40,136 nucleotides of DNA from Kiritimatiellia bacterium (GTDB lineage Bacteria; Verrucomicrobiota; Kiritimatiellia; RFP12; UBA1067), in contig JAQVSS010000008.1 of assembly GCA_028700415.1 (NCBI GenBank), positions 1 through 40,136 on the forward strand, read 5' to 3'. Under the pieces are notes generated by a model, which saw nothing but the letters and a program-made list of their open reading frames with translations, had not been told where the DNA came from and ran no database searches. Position 1 is the stretch's first letter. Each line of letters starts with the position of its first letter. A program made the position numbers and the translations under genes. Positions 1-9,294 of this stretch are shown piece by piece.

Positions 1-918
1 GAGGGGAACGATCCGCTTCGCCTCATCAAGCGCCTGTCGCGGTTTACGTTTGTCACGGACCTTCTGCGCGACGAGGTTTTCAAGGCCGCAACCCCGGACG
101 ATATCGCGGGCGCGAAAAAGCAGGACAAGCTCTGCCTTTACCTGACGACCAACGGGGTGCCGCTCCGGCAGCAGTTCGAAAACGTGCGGGATGAAATGGG
201 CCTGATCCGCGTGTTCTTCCAGCTGGGTGTCCGGATGATGCACCTGACGTACAACCGCCGGAACATGATGGGCGACGGCGTGGGCGAGAAGGCGGACGGC
301 GGGCTGAGCGATTTCGGAGAGGCCGTCATCGCCGAGCTGAACGCGTGCGGGATCATCGTGGACGTGGCGCATTCCGGCTGGCGCACGAGCCTCGAAGCCG
401 CCAAGGCCTCCAAGTGCCCGATGGTCGCCAGCCACACGACGGCGGCGGCCCTTCACCGGCATGTCCGGGGAAAGCCGGACGAGGTGATCAAAGCGATTTG
501 CGACACCGGCGGGCTGGTGGGGATCTGCTGCATTCCCGATTTCCTCGGCGGCGAGGGCCATATCGGCACCTTCCTTGACCACATCGACTATGTGGCCAAA
601 AAGTTCGGCGCCGAGCATGTGGCGATCGGCTGCGACATGGGCTATCAGTCGCGCTTCGCGGCCGAGGAGAACGCCAAAGTCCCGAAGCGCGCGGGCGGCA
701 CGCCTCCCCGCGCCTGGGAACAGCTTTGGCCGAAAGGCGCGCTGACGGGCCGCAGCCATCCGAGCCTTGCGTGGACAAACTGGCCGCTCTTTACGGTCGG
801 CCTGGTCCAGCGCGGTTATACGGATGACGCCATCCGGAAAATCATCGGAGGCAATATCCTCCGTGTCTCCCGCGCGGTCTGGGACAGCCGGGCCGGCGCC
901 GGCCAGAGCCCGGGCTGA
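1..918 (+). CDS. Membrane dipeptidase (peptidase M19 / renal dipeptidase family), 5'-truncated by window edge
   Basis: Frame 1 is open from base 1 to TGA at 916-918; motifs IIVDVAHSG, PMVASHTTA, FLDHIDYVAKKFGAEHVAIGCDMGY are typical of M19 dipeptidases. Confidence 0.85.
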   Translation, partial: EGNDPLRLIKRLSRFTFVTDLLRDEVFKAATPDDIAGAKKQDKLCLYLTTNGVPLRQQFENVRDEMGLIRVFFQLGVRMMHLTYNRRNMMGDGVGEKADGGLSDFGEAVIAELNACGIIVDVAHSGWRTSLEAAKASKCPMVASHTTAAALHRHVRGKPDEVIKAICDTGGLVGICCIPDFLGGEGHIGTFLDHIDYVAKKFGAEHVAIGCDMGYQSRFAAEENAKVPKRAGGTPPRAWEQLWPKGALTGRSHPSLAWTNWPLFTVGLVQRGYTDDAIRKIIGGNILRVSRAVWDSRAGAGQSPG

Positions 919-999
919 GGCAACGCGCAAAATATCTGAAATAGAAGGTGACGGAGAAACAGGTATCGTAGAGGTGGTGTAAAATAGGAGGGTTGTAAA

Positions 1000-2028
1000 A
1001 TGAAGTGTGCGGTCAGGAAGATGACGGTCCTGTCGGTTGCGGCTGTGATGGCCGCGGGCGTTTCGCGGGCGCAGTTCAGCGCCAACTATCAGACCAACAC
1101 CGTTGACGGTGAGTCGGTTGTCTGGAGCGGGACGTATTGTGTCGGCAGCAACACCAGCTTCAATGTGCTGGAGGTGCTGAACGGGGGGACGCTGGCCAAT
1201 GGCGAAGGCGATCTGGGGTACACGGCGACCTCCAGCAACAATCTGGCGCTGGTCAGCGGCCCCGGCTCGGTCTGGACCAACTCCTCCGAGATGAATGTCG
1301 GGTACAGCGGTGCCGGCAACCGGCTGGTCATTACGAATGGCGGCTTAGTGGCGAATGCCAGGGTGAACATTGGACGCAGTTGGTCGGGAACGCCGATGCT
1401 GAACCGGGCGGAGGTCATTGGCAGCGGCTCGGTCTGGCAATGCAAGGGAACCTTCGCGGTCGGAGGGTCGTCGTCTGGAAACCAGTTGACGGTTAGCGGC
1501 GGCGGTCGGGTGGTGAACTCCGACTACGGCATGGTGGGCAATTACGCGGGTGGAAACATGGCGCTGGTCACGGATCCCGGCTCGCGCTGGGAGAGCCCGG
1601 CCGACCTGTACTTGGGCAAGGGTGATTCCACAGCTTATAGCAATAATTCACTGGTCATCACGAATGGCGGGTGCGTCGTCAATAAAGACTCCTTCATCGG
1701 AAATGGTGTCGGCTCGACCAACAACACGGTTCTGATCACGGGCGCGGGCTCGGTCTGGACCAATACCAGCAGTGTGTCCGTGGGTCTTAACGGTGCCCGT
1801 AACCAGGTGACGGTCACGGACGGCGGACGGATTGCGACCGTCAACTTGTCCCTCGGCGCGAACTCGGGCGCGAACAGCAACCGGCTGGTGATCAGCGGGG
1901 CCGGCTCGCTCTGCAGGGCCACCGGCAGCTCCTATCTGGGAGGTTCGGGCATCTATAACAGCGTGGTGGTCACGAACGGCGGGATGCTGTGGGACTACAT
2001 CGCACATGTGGGCAACGTTTCCAATTAA
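1000..2028 (+). CDS. Secreted repeat-rich (autotransporter-passenger-like) surface protein, probably truncated at the 3' end
   Basis: SD AGGAGG upstream; signal peptide MKCAVRKMTVLSVAAVMAAGVSRAQ; at least 5 repeats of about 60 aa with consensus LVITNGGxVxNxxxxIGxxxxxxNxxxVxGxGSVW; ends abruptly mid-repeat at VGNVSN*. Confidence 0.75.
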   Translation: MKCAVRKMTVLSVAAVMAAGVSRAQFSANYQTNTVDGESVVWSGTYCVGSNTSFNVLEVLNGGTLANGEGDLGYTATSSNNLALVSGPGSVWTNSSEMNVGYSGAGNRLVITNGGLVANARVNIGRSWSGTPMLNRAEVIGSGSVWQCKGTFAVGGSSSGNQLTVSGGGRVVNSDYGMVGNYAGGNMALVTDPGSRWESPADLYLGKGDSTAYSNNSLVITNGGCVVNKDSFIGNGVGSTNNTVLITGAGSVWTNTSSVSVGLNGARNQVTVTDGGRIATVNLSLGANSGANSNRLVISGAGSLCRATGSSYLGGSGIYNSVVVTNGGMLWDYIAHVGNVSN

Positions 2029-2029
2029 G

Positions 2030-2767
2030 ACGGTCGGGCGCGAGAGCGACCTGTGGGGCATCAACGTCTGCCGCAACCGCCGGGCCGGCGCGCGGGAAAC
2101 CTCGGCGTGGCGGGTCGGCGGATTTTTCCATCAGCCCAAGCTGTTCGGCAAGCTGCTCCTGTGCGGCGCGCGGAATGGGGGCGCGGCCATCACCGCGTTC
2201 GGGCTGCCCCCGCTGCGCTTCGGAAGGTCGACGGCGGTGTTCACCCTTCCGGCCGGCCCGGAGGTGAAGGGGTTCGCGGAGGTGGAGGACAAGGCGGGGA
2301 AGGTTTGCAGGACCGGCGGCAGCGTGAGTGCCGGCGCGGTGTCGCTGCCGTATCGCTTGGACGGGGATTCGGCGGCCCTGACACTGGTTATCGAGGAGGG
2401 CGGCAGCGTGCGGCACCGGCTCAGGATGGTGACGGAGGTCCCGGCGCCCATTGTCCTGACGCGCGCCCAGAAGGTGATCTCGCTTGAGGCGCCCCGCGCG
2501 GTTTTCGAGGCGGCGATCCAGCCCTCCGCAGAGGAGCGGGCGTCGAGGCGCCTGCGGGTCGAGTTGTCTGGGCCGGACGGGCAAGTCGCGGACCATGTGG
2601 AAGCGGCTTTGGGCGGAGACGCGTGCGCGGTGTCGCTGAATCTCGGCGGGTTCCCGCACGGCATGTATGTTCTGACGTTTTCCTTGCCGGGACCCGAAGG
2701 CGCGCCGATGATCGAGCGGCGCGCGAGCGTGGTTTTGGTTCCGCCGTTCCTAACCGGTCCCCAGTAG
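2030..2767 (+). pseudogene. C-terminal fragment of a CBM9-like-domain protein (no plausible own start), remnant of a larger gene
   Basis: Frame 2 reading ESDLWGINVCRNRRAGARETSAWRVGGFFHQPKLFGKLL resembles the end of CBM9-like domains; begins mid-domain directly at the end of the preceding repeat ORF, with no signal peptide. Confidence 0.6.
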
Positions 2768-2848
2768 GGGCACGCGAGGGGGCGGTCTGTGTAAACGGTT
2801 TTTTTCAGCTTGAATGAGAAGGGCAATAACTAAAAAAAGGGGAAAGGT

Positions 2849-4219
2849 ATGCAGATCAATCGCAGGGGGTTTCTGAATAAGGCGGCATGGGCGGGCGGGG
2901 CGCTGGGCACACTCGCATGGCCGGGATGCGCGATGCTTTCCGGTGCCCCGGGGCGCAAGGGTAAATCGATGGTCGGGTTCCGCGCTGAACCGCTTCAGCA
3001 GGTCCGCGTGGGCGTGATCGGCGTCGGGCACCGCGGGCCGGGCGCGGTCAGACGCCTCTCGGTCATCCCGGGGGTCGAGGTCCGCGCGATCGGCGACCTG
3101 TACGAAGACCGGGTGGCGAAACAGGTGAAGAGTTTGACCGACGCGGGCAAGCCCGCGCCCGCCGCCTACTTCGGCTCTCCGGATGCGTGGCGCAAGGTCT
3201 GCGAGTCCAAGGAGATCGACCTGGTCTACATCTGCACGCCGTGGCTCTGGCACACGCCCATGGCGGTTTACGCGATGCGGTGCGGCAAACACGCTGTCAC
3301 GGAGGTTCCCTCGGCGATGACCCTGGAACAGTGCTGGCAACTGGTCGATACGGCCGAAGAGACCCAGCGCCATTTCATGATGCTGGAGAACTGCTGCTAC
3401 GGCTTCAACGAGATGTTCGCCCTCAACCTCTGCCGCAAAGGCGTGCTGGGCGAGCTGGTCCACGGCGAGGGCGCCTACATCCATGACCTCCGCGCCAGCA
3501 AGCTGCGGGAGGACAAGGAGAACGGTTACCAGGGGCAGTGGCGGCTGGAGTGGTCCAAGCAGCACACCGGAAACCCGTATCCCATGCACGGCCTCGGCCC
3601 GATCTGCCAGTACATGGACATCAACCGCGGGGACCGGTTCAACTATTTGAGTTCCGTGAGCAGTGAGCCGTTCGGCCTCAAGCTGGCCGCCGCCAAGAAA
3701 TACGGGGAGAAAAGCCCGCAGGCGAAGACGGCCTATAAGCTTGGCGACATGAACACCACGGTGATTAAAACCTATCGCGGCAAAACCATCATGGTGCAGC
3801 ACGACACCACCAGCCCGCGGCCCTACAGCCGGATCAACCTGATTTCGGGGACAAAAGGGGTGCTGGCCGATTATCCGCTGCGCGTGGCGCTGGAACCCAA
3901 GGCGCACGAGTGGATGAAGGAGCAGGAGCTGGAGGCGCTCAAGGCGAAATACGTCCACCCGCTCTGGGACAAGAACGGCGAGGCCGCCAAAAAGGCCGGC
4001 GGGCACGGCGGCATGGATTTCCTGATGGATCTCCGGCTCTGCCACTGCCTGCAGAACGGGCTGCCGCTCGACATGAACGTCTACGACGCCGCGCTCTGGT
4101 GCTCGGTGGTCGAGCTCAGCGAGCGCTCGGCGCTGCGCAACGGCGCGTCGGTCGCGGTGCCCGACTTCACGCGCGGAGGCTGGAAGACCGCCGACCCGCT
4201 CGGCATCGTCACCGTGTAG
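2849..4219 (+). CDS. Gfo/Idh/MocA family oxidoreductase, GH109 (alpha-N-acetylgalactosaminidase)-like, Tat-type signal/lipobox
   Basis: N-term INRRGFLNKAAWAGGALG...GC; Rossmann GVIGVGHRGPGAV; GEGAYIHDLR, HGLGPICQYMDINRGDR, GGHGGMD motifs typical of GH109; SD-like AAAGGGGAAAG. Confidence 0.85.
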   Translation: MQINRRGFLNKAAWAGGALGTLAWPGCAMLSGAPGRKGKSMVGFRAEPLQQVRVGVIGVGHRGPGAVRRLSVIPGVEVRAIGDLYEDRVAKQVKSLTDAGKPAPAAYFGSPDAWRKVCESKEIDLVYICTPWLWHTPMAVYAMRCGKHAVTEVPSAMTLEQCWQLVDTAEETQRHFMMLENCCYGFNEMFALNLCRKGVLGELVHGEGAYIHDLRASKLREDKENGYQGQWRLEWSKQHTGNPYPMHGLGPICQYMDINRGDRFNYLSSVSSEPFGLKLAAAKKYGEKSPQAKTAYKLGDMNTTVIKTYRGKTIMVQHDTTSPRPYSRINLISGTKGVLADYPLRVALEPKAHEWMKEQELEALKAKYVHPLWDKNGEAAKKAGGHGGMDFLMDLRLCHCLQNGLPLDMNVYDAALWCSVVELSERSALRNGASVAVPDFTRGGWKTADPLGIVTV

Positions 4220-4280
4220 CGCGGAGGGTGACGTGTTGCGGAATGACTGAGCGGGGAGACGACTTCCTGAAGGGTAAAAG

Positions 4281-6422
4281 ATGAGAAAAAGGTTCACGGC
4301 AGCGGTTTTTTGCGCCGCGTTGGCGGCGGGGGCATGGGCTGTGCCTGCGGCCTTTTTTGTGGCTCCGGGCGGGGACGACGGCAACGCAGGGACCCTTGAA
4401 AAACCGTTCGCGACGCTGGAGAAGGCGCGCGACGCGGTGCGGGCGCTGAAGCGCGGCGGGGGACTTCCCGACGGCGGCGCGACGGTGTGGCTGCGCGGGG
4501 GCGAGTATCCGCGGACCGGGCCGCTGACGCTGACGCCCGAGGACTCGGGGGAACCCGGGAAGCCGGTGGCCTTTGCGGCGTACGGCGACGAGAAGCCGGT
4601 CGTGTCCGGCGGGCGGCGCGTCACGGGGTTCCGTCAGCAGGCGGGCGGAGTCTGGGAGGCGTCCGTGCCCGGGGCGCGGAACGGCGCTTGGGTGTTCAGG
4701 ACGCTGTACGTGAACGGGTCCCGTTACACGCTGGCCCGGTCGCCGAACCGCGGCTATTACGAGATGACCTGCGCTGTTCCGGATGCCGGCTCGCCCAAGG
4801 ACGGACCTCACGCGGGTAAGTCGAAATCGGCCTTCCGGGTAGCGCCCGGCATGCTGCGGGACTGGCCCGGGCTCTCCGAAATCAATCTGAAGGTCTGGGG
4901 GCGGTGGTGGACCGCGCTGCTGACCGTGAAAGGGATCGATCCGGCAGGCGGCGTGGTGCGGGTCGCCGAACCGGCGAGCGCCAGGTTCCTCCCGTATGGC
5001 GCGAAGACGCCCTTCATCGTGGAGAACCATGCCGGCGCACTCGACGCGCCGGGCGAGTGGCAGCTGGACCGCACGGCCGGCGTGCTGAGGGTCATTCCCC
5101 GCCCCGGCGACGACCTGGGCAAGGCGGAGGTCATGGCGCCTGTCGCCGGGAAGCTCCTCGTGTTGGAGGGTGATCCCGCCGGCAGAAAGTTTGTGTCTCA
5201 CGTTCAATTCCGCGGCATCGCTTTCCAATGCTCCAACTGGCTGCTTCCCCCCGAGGGCGGGAACGAAGGCTCGCAGGCGGCCGTGAACATTGGCGCGACG
5301 GTCGAGGCCACCGGCGCGCGCGATTGTCTTTTCGAGGGATGCGAGCTGGCGCAGACGGACACCTACGCGCTGTGGCTGCGCAGCGGGAGCCGACGCTGTG
5401 TGGTCCGCCAGTGCCACCTCCACGATCTGGGCGCGGGCGGTGTCAGGCTCGGCGAGGCGACGGCTGAGCCCGACGCGGTCCGGGCGGACGGCAACACGGT
5501 CGAGAACTGCTTCATCCACAGCGGGGGGCATGTCCACGGGTCCGGCATCGGCGTGTGGGTCGGTGCGAGTTCCGGCAACACGGTGACCCACAACGAGATC
5601 TGCGACCTCTGGTACACCGGCGTCTCGGTGGGCTGGCGATGGAGCACGGACCTGAACGGCACGCGCGACAACCGCGTGACCTACAACCGCATCCATCACA
5701 TCATGCAGCGGCTGGAGGACGGCGGGGGCATCTACTGCCTCGGGCTTCAGCCGGGGACCGTGTTGGCCAACAACATCATCCACGACAGCGGCAGGGACGG
5801 CGGGCGGCCGCATTGCCGCGGGATCTACCTGGACGAGGGGTGCGCGAGTTTCCTCGTGGAGAACAACCTGATTTACGACACGCAGGACGCGGCCCTGCGG
5901 ATGCAGCTCGGCACGGGGTGCAACACGTATATCAACAACATCCTCGCCTTTGCCCGGGTGTACGCGGTGGACATCGACGTGGCGCGCTCCTGCGTGTTCA
6001 TGAACAACATTGTTTATCTGGACCGCGGGCGCGTCTTCAAGTTCGACAAATGGCCCCATTACGAGAAGTACATCTCGGGAAACCTCTATTGGCGTACGGA
6101 CGGCCAGCCGTTCGTGTTCGCGGGGCTGCCGTGGGAGGAGTGGCGCAAGCAGAGGCAGACGCCGTACGGCTATTTCAAGGGCAAGACGATGGACGAGGGG
6201 TCGCGGATCGCCGACCCGGGATTCGCCGACGCCGCGAAGCGCGATTTCCGGCTGAAGCCCGGCTCGCCGGCCCTCGCGGTCGGCTTCAAGCCTTTTGATC
6301 TGGATGAGATCGGGCTGACGGGCGATGTCGCGTGGCGGACCCTGCCGTCTCGCGCCCGTGTGCCGATCCCGGCCGACGGTCAGACCGCCGCGGGACCGGT
6401 GAACATGGCCGGGCCGGAGTAA
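4281..6422 (+). CDS. Secreted right-handed parallel beta-helix protein, possibly GH141-like
   Basis: Signal peptide; FFVAPGGDDGNAGTLEKPFATLEKARDAVRALKRGGGLPDGGATVWLRGGEY N-terminal signature plus many N-x-[IF]-x-x beta-helix coils (NNIIHDSGRDGG, ENNLIYDTQDAALRM). Confidence 0.75.
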   Translation: MRKRFTAAVFCAALAAGAWAVPAAFFVAPGGDDGNAGTLEKPFATLEKARDAVRALKRGGGLPDGGATVWLRGGEYPRTGPLTLTPEDSGEPGKPVAFAAYGDEKPVVSGGRRVTGFRQQAGGVWEASVPGARNGAWVFRTLYVNGSRYTLARSPNRGYYEMTCAVPDAGSPKDGPHAGKSKSAFRVAPGMLRDWPGLSEINLKVWGRWWTALLTVKGIDPAGGVVRVAEPASARFLPYGAKTPFIVENHAGALDAPGEWQLDRTAGVLRVIPRPGDDLGKAEVMAPVAGKLLVLEGDPAGRKFVSHVQFRGIAFQCSNWLLPPEGGNEGSQAAVNIGATVEATGARDCLFEGCELAQTDTYALWLRSGSRRCVVRQCHLHDLGAGGVRLGEATAEPDAVRADGNTVENCFIHSGGHVHGSGIGVWVGASSGNTVTHNEICDLWYTGVSVGWRWSTDLNGTRDNRVTYNRIHHIMQRLEDGGGIYCLGLQPGTVLANNIIHDSGRDGGRPHCRGIYLDEGCASFLVENNLIYDTQDAALRMQLGTGCNTYINNILAFARVYAVDIDVARSCVFMNNIVYLDRGRVFKFDKWPHYEKYISGNLYWRTDGQPFVFAGLPWEEWRKQRQTPYGYFKGKTMDEGSRIADPGFADAAKRDFRLKPGSPALAVGFKPFDLDEIGLTGDVAWRTLPSRARVPIPADGQTAAGPVNMAGPE

Positions 6423-6522
6423 GGGACGCGGGCGCGCTTCCCGGGCGGGATGGCTGCGAGGCCCGTGTGTTGAAGAAAGTTTCGGAACAGGCGTAAAGGT
6501 GTAAAAAAAGAAAGGAAACCGT

Positions 6523-7866
6523 ATGCAAGTGAATCGTCGTCATTTTCTGAAGGGGGCCGTTGTCGCCTCTTTGGCCGCGTCGGGCTGCCAGAGTCTGGGC
6601 AATGGAAAAACAGCGAAGGGTGCTCCGATGATGGGGTTTGCCGCTCCGGCGCTGGAAAAAGTGCGGATCGGCAATATCGGTATCGGCGCGCGCGGCAACG
6701 GGGCGGTGAGCCGTCTGCTGCGCATTCCGGGCGCGGAGATCGCGGGGCTCGCGGATCTCCACGAAGAGCGGGTCACCAAACAGCTTGCGAAGTTCGCGGG
6801 GAAGACGCCGCCGAAACACCTGTGCCACGGCTCGGAGGATGCGTGGAAGCGGCTGTGCGAGGCGCCGGACATCGACCTGATCTACATCACCTCGCCCTGG
6901 CGGTGGCATACGCCCATGGCTGTGTATGCCATGGAGTGCGGCAAGCACGCGGTCTGCGAAGTGCCGGCCGCGCTGTCGGTCGACGAGTGCTGGCAGCTGG
7001 TCACCACCAGCGAGCGGACGCGCCGCCACTGCATGATGCTGGAGAACTGCTGCTACGGGTTCAACGAGATGCTGGCGCTCAACATGTGCCGCCAGAAGGT
7101 TTTCGGCACGCTGGTGCACGGCGAGGGCGCGTACATCCATGAGCGCCTGAAAGCACTGATCGATCCCAAACATTACGACTTCGATTCGTGGCGCCGGGAG
7201 TGGACGCAGCACCATAACGGAACACCCTATCCGACGCACGGGCTGGGGCCGATCTGCAAGTGCATGGATGTCCACTGCGGCGACCGCCTGGCGCGCCTGA
7301 CCTCCATGAGCTCCGCGCAGTTCGGCCTGACCGAGTATGCCCGCGAAAAGTTCGGGCCGGACAGCAGGGAGGCCAAGATGGTGTACCGGAAGGGCGACAT
7401 GAACATCACCTCCATCCGCACGCAGCTTGGGCGCACCATCATGCTGCAGCACGACACGACCAGCCGCCGCCCCTATAGCCGGATCAACCTGATTTCGGGC
7501 ACGCGGGGCATCCTGGCGGACTACCCGCTGCGCATCGCGCTGGAGCCGAACACGCACGACTGGCTGAAGCCGGAAGAGCAGGCGAAAATCGTCGAGAAAT
7601 ACACCCACCCGCTGTGGGCCAAGAGCGGCAAGGCCGCGCTGGCCGCGGGAGGGCACGGCGGCATGGACTACCTGATGGACTTCCGCCTGATGCACTGCCT
7701 CGCGAACGGGCTGCCGCTGGACATGAGCGTCTACGACGCGGCCGCGTGGAGCAGCATCGTTGACCTCGCCGAACGGTCGATTAATCAGGGCAACAACGGC
7801 GTCGATATCCCGGACTTCACGCGCGGCGCGTGGCAGACGACAACGCCGCGTGACATCGTCATGTGA
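6523..7866 (+). CDS. Gfo/Idh/MocA family oxidoreductase, GH109-like (paralogue of 2849-4219)
   Basis: MQVNRRHFLKGAVVASLAASGC; GNIGIGARGNGAV; GEGAYIHERL, YPTHGLGPICKCMDVHCGDR, GGHGGMDYLMDFRLMHCL; clear similarity to the first copy throughout. Confidence 0.85.
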   Translation: MQVNRRHFLKGAVVASLAASGCQSLGNGKTAKGAPMMGFAAPALEKVRIGNIGIGARGNGAVSRLLRIPGAEIAGLADLHEERVTKQLAKFAGKTPPKHLCHGSEDAWKRLCEAPDIDLIYITSPWRWHTPMAVYAMECGKHAVCEVPAALSVDECWQLVTTSERTRRHCMMLENCCYGFNEMLALNMCRQKVFGTLVHGEGAYIHERLKALIDPKHYDFDSWRREWTQHHNGTPYPTHGLGPICKCMDVHCGDRLARLTSMSSAQFGLTEYAREKFGPDSREAKMVYRKGDMNITSIRTQLGRTIMLQHDTTSRRPYSRINLISGTRGILADYPLRIALEPNTHDWLKPEEQAKIVEKYTHPLWAKSGKAALAAGGHGGMDYLMDFRLMHCLANGLPLDMSVYDAAAWSSIVDLAERSINQGNNGVDIPDFTRGAWQTTTPRDIVM

Positions 7867-7937
7867 TGCGCTGAGAAAAGCAGAGCGGGTTCGAATAATG
7901 TGTGGCCGGTTCCGGCACGCCTCTCCGAGACGTCCGC

Positions 7938-7958
7938 GGCGGGTTTGGTGAACCCGCC
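7938..7958. terminator. Hairpin between convergent genes, possible bidirectional terminator
   Basis: GGCGGGTT-TGGTG-AACCCGCC, 8-bp perfect stem, located between the convergent 6523-7866(+) and 8024-9199(-) genes; no U-tract, so only a candidate. Confidence 0.4.
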
Positions 7959-8023
7959 CTGCCTCGCGCCCGGCATTGGCCATACAAAACTTAAACCGCT
8001 TTAAAGGCCGAAGAGGATGGCGG

Positions 8024-9199
8024 TCAGGCGGGGGACGGATCGCGGCGTAGGCCGTCGCCTCCATGCAACCTGGACCGCATGTGTGAAACGCTGCAGAAGC
8101 CGCAGTCGTGGGCGATCTTTCCCGTCGCGGAGTCGCCCGCGGCGATGCGGCGCGCCGCTTCATTAAGCTGGATGCGCATCAGCTCGGTTTTGAGCGGATG
8201 CCCGAAGTGTTTGCGTGCGCGGAGCTCCAGCGTGCGCTTGGAGCAGTGTGCCGCTTCCGCAATATCCTTCAAGCGCGGACGCGCGGCGAGCCGCGAAGTC
8301 GCATAGGCGATCGCACGGGCGAGGAACGGATCGGAAATGGCCGAGGCTTCCGTCGAGCGTCGCGTCACCACCCGCGTGTGGCAGGTGCGGACGAACGGCT
8401 CGTGTTCGCGGCCCAAGAGGAGGTCGTCGAGCGCCTTCGCGAAGCGGTAGCCCGTTTCGCGCGCGTCCACGGGAATGGACGAGATCGCCGGCGATGCGGT
8501 CGTGCAGAGCAGTTCGTCGTCGTCCACGCCGAGGACGGCGAACCGTTCTGGAATCGTGAGCCCCGCATGCGCCGCGGCGGACACGATCTGTTGGGCCCGT
8601 TCGTCGTGGGCGGCGAAGACCGCGGTGCGCTCGGGAAGGCGTGCGAGCCAGCGGATCAGCCGGACCGACTCCAGCGCGAAGTCGCGTTGTTCCGCCGGCG
8701 GAGGATCGGGGTAGACCGAGACCTTGAACCCGTTTTTTCTGATCTCTGTGGCAAATCCTTTTTTCCGCGCATCGCTCCAAGCGGTCTTTTCCGGTGTTCC
8801 GATGTAGGCGAAGGACGTGTAGCCGCGCGAAAGGAAGTGTTCCGCCGCAGTGCGCCCCTCGGCTTCGTGGTCGTTGAAGAAGGTAACGACGTTCTTGGGA
8901 CGCGGCGTGCGGTCCGGACGCGAAAGGGTGGGTTCGAAGAGCACGGTCGGAAGCGCGGCCGTGAGGTACTTGCGGCGGTCCGCCGGATCAAGCACCGCGG
9001 CGATCAGTGCGGTAAATCCGCGTTCGCGGATTTTCACAGGGTTCCGCCTGGTGATGTCGCGCAGATCCAGTTGCACCTCCCACGGCGGGAACACGTTGTC
9101 GTGGACGTATTGGAGAATCCCTTCGAGATGTCGCCGGTGCGTCAGCGACACGTTCGAAAGGATGACCAGCACCTTGGGTCTCTGCTTGGCTGTTTTCAT
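8024..9199 (-). CDS. XylR-type transcriptional regulator (LacI/periplasmic-binding-like sensor plus AraC-type HTH)
   Basis: KVLVILSNVSLTHRRHLEGILQYVHD N-term; AVLGVDDDELLCTTASPAISSIPVDARETGYRFAKALDDLL sensor motif; C-term AraC HTH RPRLKDIAEAAHCSKRTLELRARKHFGHPLKTELMRIQLNEAARRI...IAHDCGFCSVSHM. Start chosen at MKTAKQRPKV (9199) rather than the ORF-track start 9226. Confidence 0.85.
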   Translation of the reverse strand: MKTAKQRPKVLVILSNVSLTHRRHLEGILQYVHDNVFPPWEVQLDLRDITRRNPVKIRERGFTALIAAVLDPADRRKYLTAALPTVLFEPTLSRPDRTPRPKNVVTFFNDHEAEGRTAAEHFLSRGYTSFAYIGTPEKTAWSDARKKGFATEIRKNGFKVSVYPDPPPAEQRDFALESVRLIRWLARLPERTAVFAAHDERAQQIVSAAAHAGLTIPERFAVLGVDDDELLCTTASPAISSIPVDARETGYRFAKALDDLLLGREHEPFVRTCHTRVVTRRSTEASAISDPFLARAIAYATSRLAARPRLKDIAEAAHCSKRTLELRARKHFGHPLKTELMRIQLNEAARRIAAGDSATGKIAHDCGFCSVSHMRSRLHGGDGLRRDPSPA

Positions 9200-9206
9200 C
9201 GCGGCC

Positions 9207-9212
9207 AGTATA
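9207..9212 (-). promoter_or_regulatory. Candidate -10 box (TATACT) of the XylR-type regulator
   Basis: Reverse-complement TATACT followed by 7 nt (GGCCGCG) and then ATG at 9199; a -35 at standard spacing would overlap the left operator repeat. Confidence 0.35.
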
Positions 9213-9223
9213 ACACACCCTGT

Positions 9224-9294
9224 CAAAAAAACGCATGGAGTTCGCCAAAAAAACGCAACGTTGGTTTTGTGTGGGCGAATAGTGATACGATCAC
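9224..9294 (+). promoter_or_regulatory. Operator/promoter copy 1: direct repeats CAAAAAAACGCA (9224-9235, 9246-9257) and palindrome GTGAT-ACG-ATCAC (9282-9294)
   Basis: Same element with identical spacing occurs at 28000-28071; lies in the divergent intergenic region between the XylR-type gene and a DUF4838 gene. Confidence 0.7.

Noticed and set aside
1000-2028. Repeats in the 1000-2028 gene as a CRISPR or DNA repeat array
   Set aside because: Repeats are ~180 nt, degenerate and in phase with protein repeats; they are coding surface-protein repeats, not CRISPR.
8024-8100. Possible frameshift at the C-terminus of the XylR-type regulator (SHMRSRLHGGDGLRRDPSPA)
   Set aside because: The end looks slightly atypical for an AraC HTH, but the core HTH is intact and I could not identify a clear better frame; not enough evidence.
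2750-8163. Long minus-strand ORFs 2750-4624, 4209-6059, 6286-8163
   Set aside because: They lie antisense to well-supported GH109 and beta-helix genes, are rich in Arg/His/Pro/Ala low-complexity sequence and lack recognisable domains; typical GC-rich shadow ORFs.
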